Shown one piece after another: positions 19,379 through 23,058 of a stretch of DNA of 23,058 nt. This stretch comes from Rhizophagus sp. LPA8_4_AMF (lineage: Eukaryota; Glomeromycota; Glomeromycetes; Glomerales; Glomeraceae). Positions within the stretch are counted from its first letter, which is position 1, and each line of letters begins with the position of its first letter. The DNA is taken from positions 1 to 23,058 of the forward strand of contig JADRCO010001057.1 of the NCBI GenBank assembly GCA_021464525.1, given 5' to 3'. The notes below the pieces were generated by a model. That model worked only from the letters and a program-made list of their open reading frames with translations. It had not been told where the DNA came from and ran no database searches. The translations under genes and the position numbers were made by a program.

Positions 19379-19560
19379 AAGTTTGGCAATATACAGTATC
19401 AATATCTGATTTTGTATCTCCAATTCTCCATATAACTGCTGTCCAACAACTATCTGGATTAATGGTTCCAAGTGCTAGATTTAAACGTGGAATGACAAAT
19501 CCAGGTAAAGCATTGCAAATATATCGAAATACGAGTGATGTTTCGAATTTGGAGAAATAT
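19379..19560 (+). pseudogene. inverted partial copy of the 20.5-22.1 kb membrane glycoprotein gene
   Basis: The plus strand reads VWQYTVSISD, then LHITAVQQLSGLMVPSAR directly followed by FKRGMTNPGKALQIYRNTSD. This matches residues 128-198 of the minus-strand gene (VWQYMVSLAD, LHITAVGKSQQMPGLMVPSAR, FKRGLDNPGKALKIYRNTSD). Eighteen codons between PSAR and FKRG are absent, an in-frame 54-nt gap bounded by AGA on both sides. The fragment abuts the end of the ArsJ-like pseudogene with no spacer, so it was pasted in by rearrangement. It stops at 19561 and cannot make the family protein. Confidence 0.8.
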
Positions 19561-20180
19561 TGATTAATTTATCATGATCACGTAAGGCTACCAGGGATTT
19601 AGACACTTCGTTATTCAATATCACGGTGGATATTGTAAGTTTAACTTCTAGCAATTTTGATAATTCTGATGAAATTTTCTTTATTTGTAATGCATTAATC
19701 ATAGAAATAGCAAAATTATTTTTGCTGCCATTTATTGAGATTCGATTTTAATTCGATTTTGGAAGAATTGATTCCAATTCCTGAAGCCAACTGAGTGGAA
19801 ATATACTGCTTTATTAAGGATTTTTTTTTTAATAAGGATATTTATAATTCTTGTAAAGCATATATTAACAAAGATTGTAACGTCATACAGTGGGTTTCAC
19901 TTTTTTAAGAACGAGCATAAATCCAAATGTCTTTTTGATGTTTTGATGTAATAAATACATTCAGCTGTGCCAATTACCCGTGGATTCAATAACACCTATC
20001 AGAACAAAGGTTTTAGGAAGAAGGAGGGCAGGGTGCCCAAAGATATTAACTGTAATTCCGACAGTTACATTTGTGAGGAGTTGGTACGTAGATGAATCAC
20101 GCAATAAAAGTGACAGAACTATAAAAGATTATTATGGATCATTTATTTTATTCCATTAGTCTATAATTTCATTTTATTGT
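19561..20180. other. no gene recognised
   Basis: A minus-strand frame from 19702 to 19481 (73 codons, ATG start) overlaps the inverted fragment and has no recognisable motif, so I do not call it a gene. The remainder is AT-rich without coding signal. Confidence 0.35.
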
Positions 20181-20477
20181 TTATGATTTATTAATAAACA
20201 AATAAGCGATGAGATCAACATCTATTGAACGATTTCTCATAAAACCATTATAATATCTGGCAGCTATTTCTTGTAATGCAATTTTTACGGTGGGTTATTC
20301 AGCCTTAATCAAAGATAAATAGCTGCTTCATTAATTTAATACTTACCTGAATTTTATAATAAATAATGATAATTATTACAATTGAAAGTATAATTTTTTC
20401 AAAAAAATAAATGCTTTTTTAACGTGTTCATTAAGATATCCTTCATCTATCAAAATATAAAAGTACGTAAAATACAT
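20181..20477 (-). pseudogene. small decayed coding remnant, family unknown
   Basis: On the minus strand an ATG at 20477 opens a frame containing LIDEGYLNEHVKKAFIFLKK that stops at 20376. Further on, at about 20293-20181, another frame reads PTVKIALQEIAARYYNGFM and RNRSIDVDLIAYLFINK before a stop. Between them lie intron-like signals, with GTAATA and GTAAGT donors and an ATTAAG acceptor. The text looks like helical protein sequence, and a stop directly precedes the second piece. It may be two exons of a lost gene just downstream of the membrane glycoprotein gene. Confidence 0.3.
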
Positions 20478-20492
20478 TTTTGTTGTTTTGAT

Positions 20493-22073
20493 TTATTGTA
20501 TTTTTGTTGTCAATTTTAAATGTCCTTCCTCTAATTTGACATCACATTCAACTTCTTTAATTCGCATTGCTTGATCAGATAAACTTTTTGAACAAGCATC
20601 ATCCATGTGATGCTCCTTAAATAAGGCTTGATAAAGCAGTCTCTGTGGTGTACAGATGAATTCAACAAGTATCCAAATGGTAACATTTTGCAGAGAAAAC
20701 ATACATACACAGGAAAAGATGAATAGTGGGAATGTGATGACAATAACATAGATCAAAACAGCTGAAAGTGGAGCAACAGTTTGTTCCTTAATTATTTCAA
20801 GTACATAACCATAACCATCCCCATTTCCATTCCCATTTGCTTGTACTGCACCACTACTAAATGCAGCAATAGTTGCTTGAGCCCATTGTTGTGCAAATGC
20901 ATTGGCAAATAATGTGCTATTACCAGTATTATGTGCTACATCTTCAACATCATCTACCGCTCTCCTTAACATTTCACCTGGCGATGTTGCAACACCGAGG
21001 GCAAATTGTTGTGAAGTTGTCAAATTTCCTAATGGCAATGATTTTAATGATCCAAGAGTGACAACATATTCAATTATTGAGGTTAAGATTTGGCAGTGTA
21101 GCAAGATTGAACGGGCACCATGAACTTCTCTTACGAACTCAGAATCATATTCTGTTGTACGTTCATTATTATATCGTATAGTGACAATTGCATGTATAGG
21201 ATTTAATGCTATGTATAAGTTTTCAATCGGTTTAAAAACTTCACTAGTAACATTTACAGCAGATAGTACAATTTGTGTGTTCCCTGAGGCGTACCAAAGT
21301 GACTCAGGGCAAGAATAATTTGTCATAGCACCATATCTGGCTTTTAAGTTGCATAATTTACTGATTGGTTCACAGAAAGGTTTTAATAAGATACCTGATC
21401 CTGAATACGCATAGCTTGTATTTAAAGGTGGAGCTTGCAAAAGGTAAACACCATCATCATTATTCCAAATCTGAAATGTATCACTCGTATTTCGATATAT
21501 TTTCAATGCTTTACCTGGATTGTCCAGTCCACGTTTAAATCTAAAACAAGTATCATAGTATGAAAAGGTACAATTTTTTGCTATATCTAATGATCTCGCA
21601 CTTGGGACCATTAATCCAGGCATTTGTTGAGACTTTCCAACAGCGGTTATATGGAGATACAAATCAGCTAGTGATACCATATATTGCCAAACTAAAACTG
21701 AGGCAATAACAATAGCAAGTTTACGAGTTTTACCAGAACTAAAGCAGGCTTTTAAAGTACATAATGGACTAAGAGTTATAGATGCTTCCATTAATTGACT
21801 AATCATTGCACCAGACCCGTTCAGCGTTGGTATTTTGTTTACGACAAGCATTCCTGTTAAAATAGCCGGCATCATGAAACACGCAATAAAAGATATTACT
21901 CTTGTGGTCACTGTTACGACTGTCAAGAACAAACCAACACGCAAGTCCCACACGACATCATTTTCCGTTATTTTGCCCCACATTCCTACAAATACCACCA
22001 ATATAAATATCAAGACAGAAGTAACCCAACCGAAGATGATACCTTGAAATATTGACGAACTAAAATATTTCAT
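20493..22073 (-). CDS. membrane glycoprotein with large ectodomain, unrecognised family (single exon, 526 aa)
   Basis: The frame is open from ATG 22073 to the stop at 20493, with no need for introns. Hydrophobic segments lie near residues 11-31, 46-77 and 118-143, and again near 434-461. Between the last two lies an ectodomain of about 290 residues. It holds seven N-glycosylation sequons (N167, N195, N218, N252, N274, N350, N385) and six cysteines (168, 176, 234, 241, 255, 327), an even number suited to disulfides. A glycine/asparagine run (QANGNGNGDGYGYG) precedes the last membrane segment. The C-terminal 60 residues are charged and probably cytosolic. Three or four N-terminal plus one C-terminal segment and a glycosylated outside part suggest a plasma-membrane or secretory-pathway protein. 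I cannot name the family. A broken inverted partial copy lies at 19379-19560, which confirms that the family duplicates locally. The start has no nearer in-frame ATG competitor upstream that I can support. Confidence 0.8.
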   Translation of the reverse strand: MKYFSSSIFQGIIFGWVTSVLIFILVVFVGMWGKITENDVVWDLRVGLFLTVVTVTTRVISFIACFMMPAILTGMLVVNKIPTLNGSGAMISQLMEASITLSPLCTLKACFSSGKTRKLAIVIASVLVWQYMVSLADLYLHITAVGKSQQMPGLMVPSARSLDIAKNCTFSYYDTCFRFKRGLDNPGKALKIYRNTSDTFQIWNNDDGVYLLQAPPLNTSYAYSGSGILLKPFCEPISKLCNLKARYGAMTNYSCPESLWYASGNTQIVLSAVNVTSEVFKPIENLYIALNPIHAIVTIRYNNERTTEYDSEFVREVHGARSILLHCQILTSIIEYVVTLGSLKSLPLGNLTTSQQFALGVATSPGEMLRRAVDDVEDVAHNTGNSTLFANAFAQQWAQATIAAFSSGAVQANGNGNGDGYGYVLEIIKEQTVAPLSAVLIYVIVITFPLFIFSCVCMFSLQNVTIWILVEFICTPQRLLYQALFKEHHMDDACSKSLSDQAMRIKEVECDVKLEEGHLKLTTKIQ

Positions 22074-22332
22074 AACTTTAGATTTCTTTTGAAGTCACGT
22101 TATTTGATTACTGCGAATAAACAATCTGAAATATACAAAAATTAAATTAGACCTCTTGCAGTTAGCGTATCAAGAAAACGAGATGTAGGTATTTGAAAAA
22201 AAAATTTTGTACACAAACTGTCATACGTTTTGCAGGAAATAAACAATAATTAATCTGAATCACCACTCTGCATCACTTTCAAAATAATAGAGCTTAAACA
22301 TCTTGATCTCGTAGTTAGGTCAATTATATACT
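22074..22332 (-). promoter_or_regulatory. presumed promoter region of the membrane glycoprotein gene
   Basis: Non-coding sequence directly upstream of the ATG at 22073. I see no definable TATA or binding site; it is placed here by position only. Confidence 0.3.
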
Positions 22333-22764
22333 TTGAAATTTTTACTTCTTAAGCTTAGCGATATATACAATGTATATTTCAGGTCCATTTTATTATCCGG
22401 TCATCCCTTCCCAAGAAATAATCAAATAATCTTTAAAATCAAAACCACCAAGACAAGCCTCAGCTTATGTTTACACAATAATTTAGCCAGTACGACAGTT
22501 TCATGTCGATCAAGCTTTAAGAATTCCCATTTTAAGTGTATTGTGCGTAAGTTGCATGCCATTGAACCAATTAAACAAATAATATCTGAAAATATGGTTC
22601 TCAGAATTAAAATTAAAAGAAACCAAATAAAGAAAAGAAAGGATTATATTTTTTTTAAGGAGATACGTTCTGAAAATTATTCAGCGATCGAATTTGGAAT
22701 AAATCGATTACGTAGCAATGTGCAGTGTAGGGTCTGGACCTACATAGTGCGCAGTACTAGTTAG
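22333..22764 (+). other. open stretch without good start, doubtful coding value
   Basis: The plus strand is open for 143 codons but begins without an ATG. The first ATG, at 22594, leaves 56 lysine- and arginine-rich residues. No motif is recognised. Its end runs through the palindrome at 22726-22744, which looks like element or repeat DNA, so the frame is probably chance or part of a decayed element. Confidence 0.15.
22726..22744. repeat. 19-bp near-palindrome
   Basis: TGTAGG at 22726-22731 is inverted as CCTACA at 22739-22744, with GTCTGGA between. It is flanked by GC-richer sequence (AGTGCGCAGTACTAG). It may be a worn terminal repeat of a DNA element, but no second end is visible. Confidence 0.35.
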
Positions 22765-23058
22765 AAGGATCGGCAGTATAATTAAATTAGGTGTTTACTT
22801 TTAGAAATGTATTTTATCAAATGATCACCTCCGTAATGAGGCTAAACTATTCTTGGACATTTTATATGGTTCATTATTTTTATTGGTTCTTCATTGAATT
22901 AGGAAATATCTTTATTTTGGGATACTTAAGAATTTAGGAGGAGAATTATTTTGATTTTATATTTAAGGAGTCATTTTTACCTTTAGTTGAATTTTTACGT
23001 TTGAAAATTTAATATTTTATTATTTGTAGAACTTGGGAAATATATAAATAAAACGATT
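22765..23058. other. no gene seen
   Basis: AT-rich sequence up to the window edge. A GTTTA/GGAG-rich stretch at 22900-22980 has no coding signal, and an AATAAA lies at about 23047-23052 near the end of the window. Confidence 0.4.

Noticed and set aside
20873-21123. Two plus-strand frames within the membrane glycoprotein gene, and another at 21835-22047
   Set aside because: Antisense shadows of the 526-residue coding sequence.
1-23058. tRNA, rRNA or CRISPR-like arrays
   Set aside because: No cloverleaf with a TTCGA-type arm, no rRNA-like conserved words and no regularly spaced direct repeats were found by eye. Nuclear fungal DNA would not carry CRISPR arrays.

Overview
The window looks like nuclear DNA of an arbuscular mycorrhizal fungus of the Rhizophagus type. 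This is judged from gene content and style, since no database could be searched. The sequence is very AT-rich. Introns are short (about 59-110 nt) with GT..AG ends. The gene families are ones I associate with Glomeromycotina: MIR-domain proteins with a Gag-like N-terminal half, a Uma2-like remnant and a CENP-B/pogo-type transposase remnant. Most other space is non-coding or decayed.

Left part (1-7.5 kb): a head-to-tail tandem array on the minus strand. In transcription order it holds copy C (7458-6221), copy B (5284-3964), copy A (2247-928) and a decayed partial copy D (611-345). A, B and C each give a complete spliced reading frame of 362, 367 and 358 aa. All keep the same intron phases, but C lacks the last intron. 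A and B share a perfectly identical block of 375 nt inside otherwise diverged genes, which suggests recent gene conversion. A 197-bp pogo-like MITE lies between A and B.

Middle (7.5-12.3 kb): no intact gene. It holds a decayed N-terminal piece of a CENP-B/psq-type transposase, a decayed Uma2-like coding remnant, two isolated exon-like stretches and a TA microsatellite. Next comes a six-exon minus-strand gene (13877-12356, 383 aa) for an unrecognised polytopic membrane protein with an acidic 10-residue repeat at its N-terminus. From 13.9 to 16.85 kb I see no gene, only a GC-richer island at 15.4 kb.

Right part (16.8-23 kb): a plus-strand fossil fragment of the same membrane-protein family carries a small 60-bp hairpin insert. 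It is followed by a broken plus-strand gene whose protein matches ArsJ, the MFS permease known in bacteria for export of 1-arseno-3-phosphoglycerate. The 3' end of that pseudogene runs directly into an inverted partial copy of the next gene. That gene (22073-20493, 526 aa, minus strand, single exon) encodes an unrecognised membrane glycoprotein with an ectodomain of about 290 residues and seven N-glycosylation sequons. Between the two lies a short decayed coding remnant.

I see no single operon-like or co-ordinated system. The coherent story is family turnover: tandem duplication, gene conversion, precise intron loss, inverted partial duplications and decay. The most unusual items are the Gag-like/MIR fusion array and the fungal ArsJ-like pseudogene.
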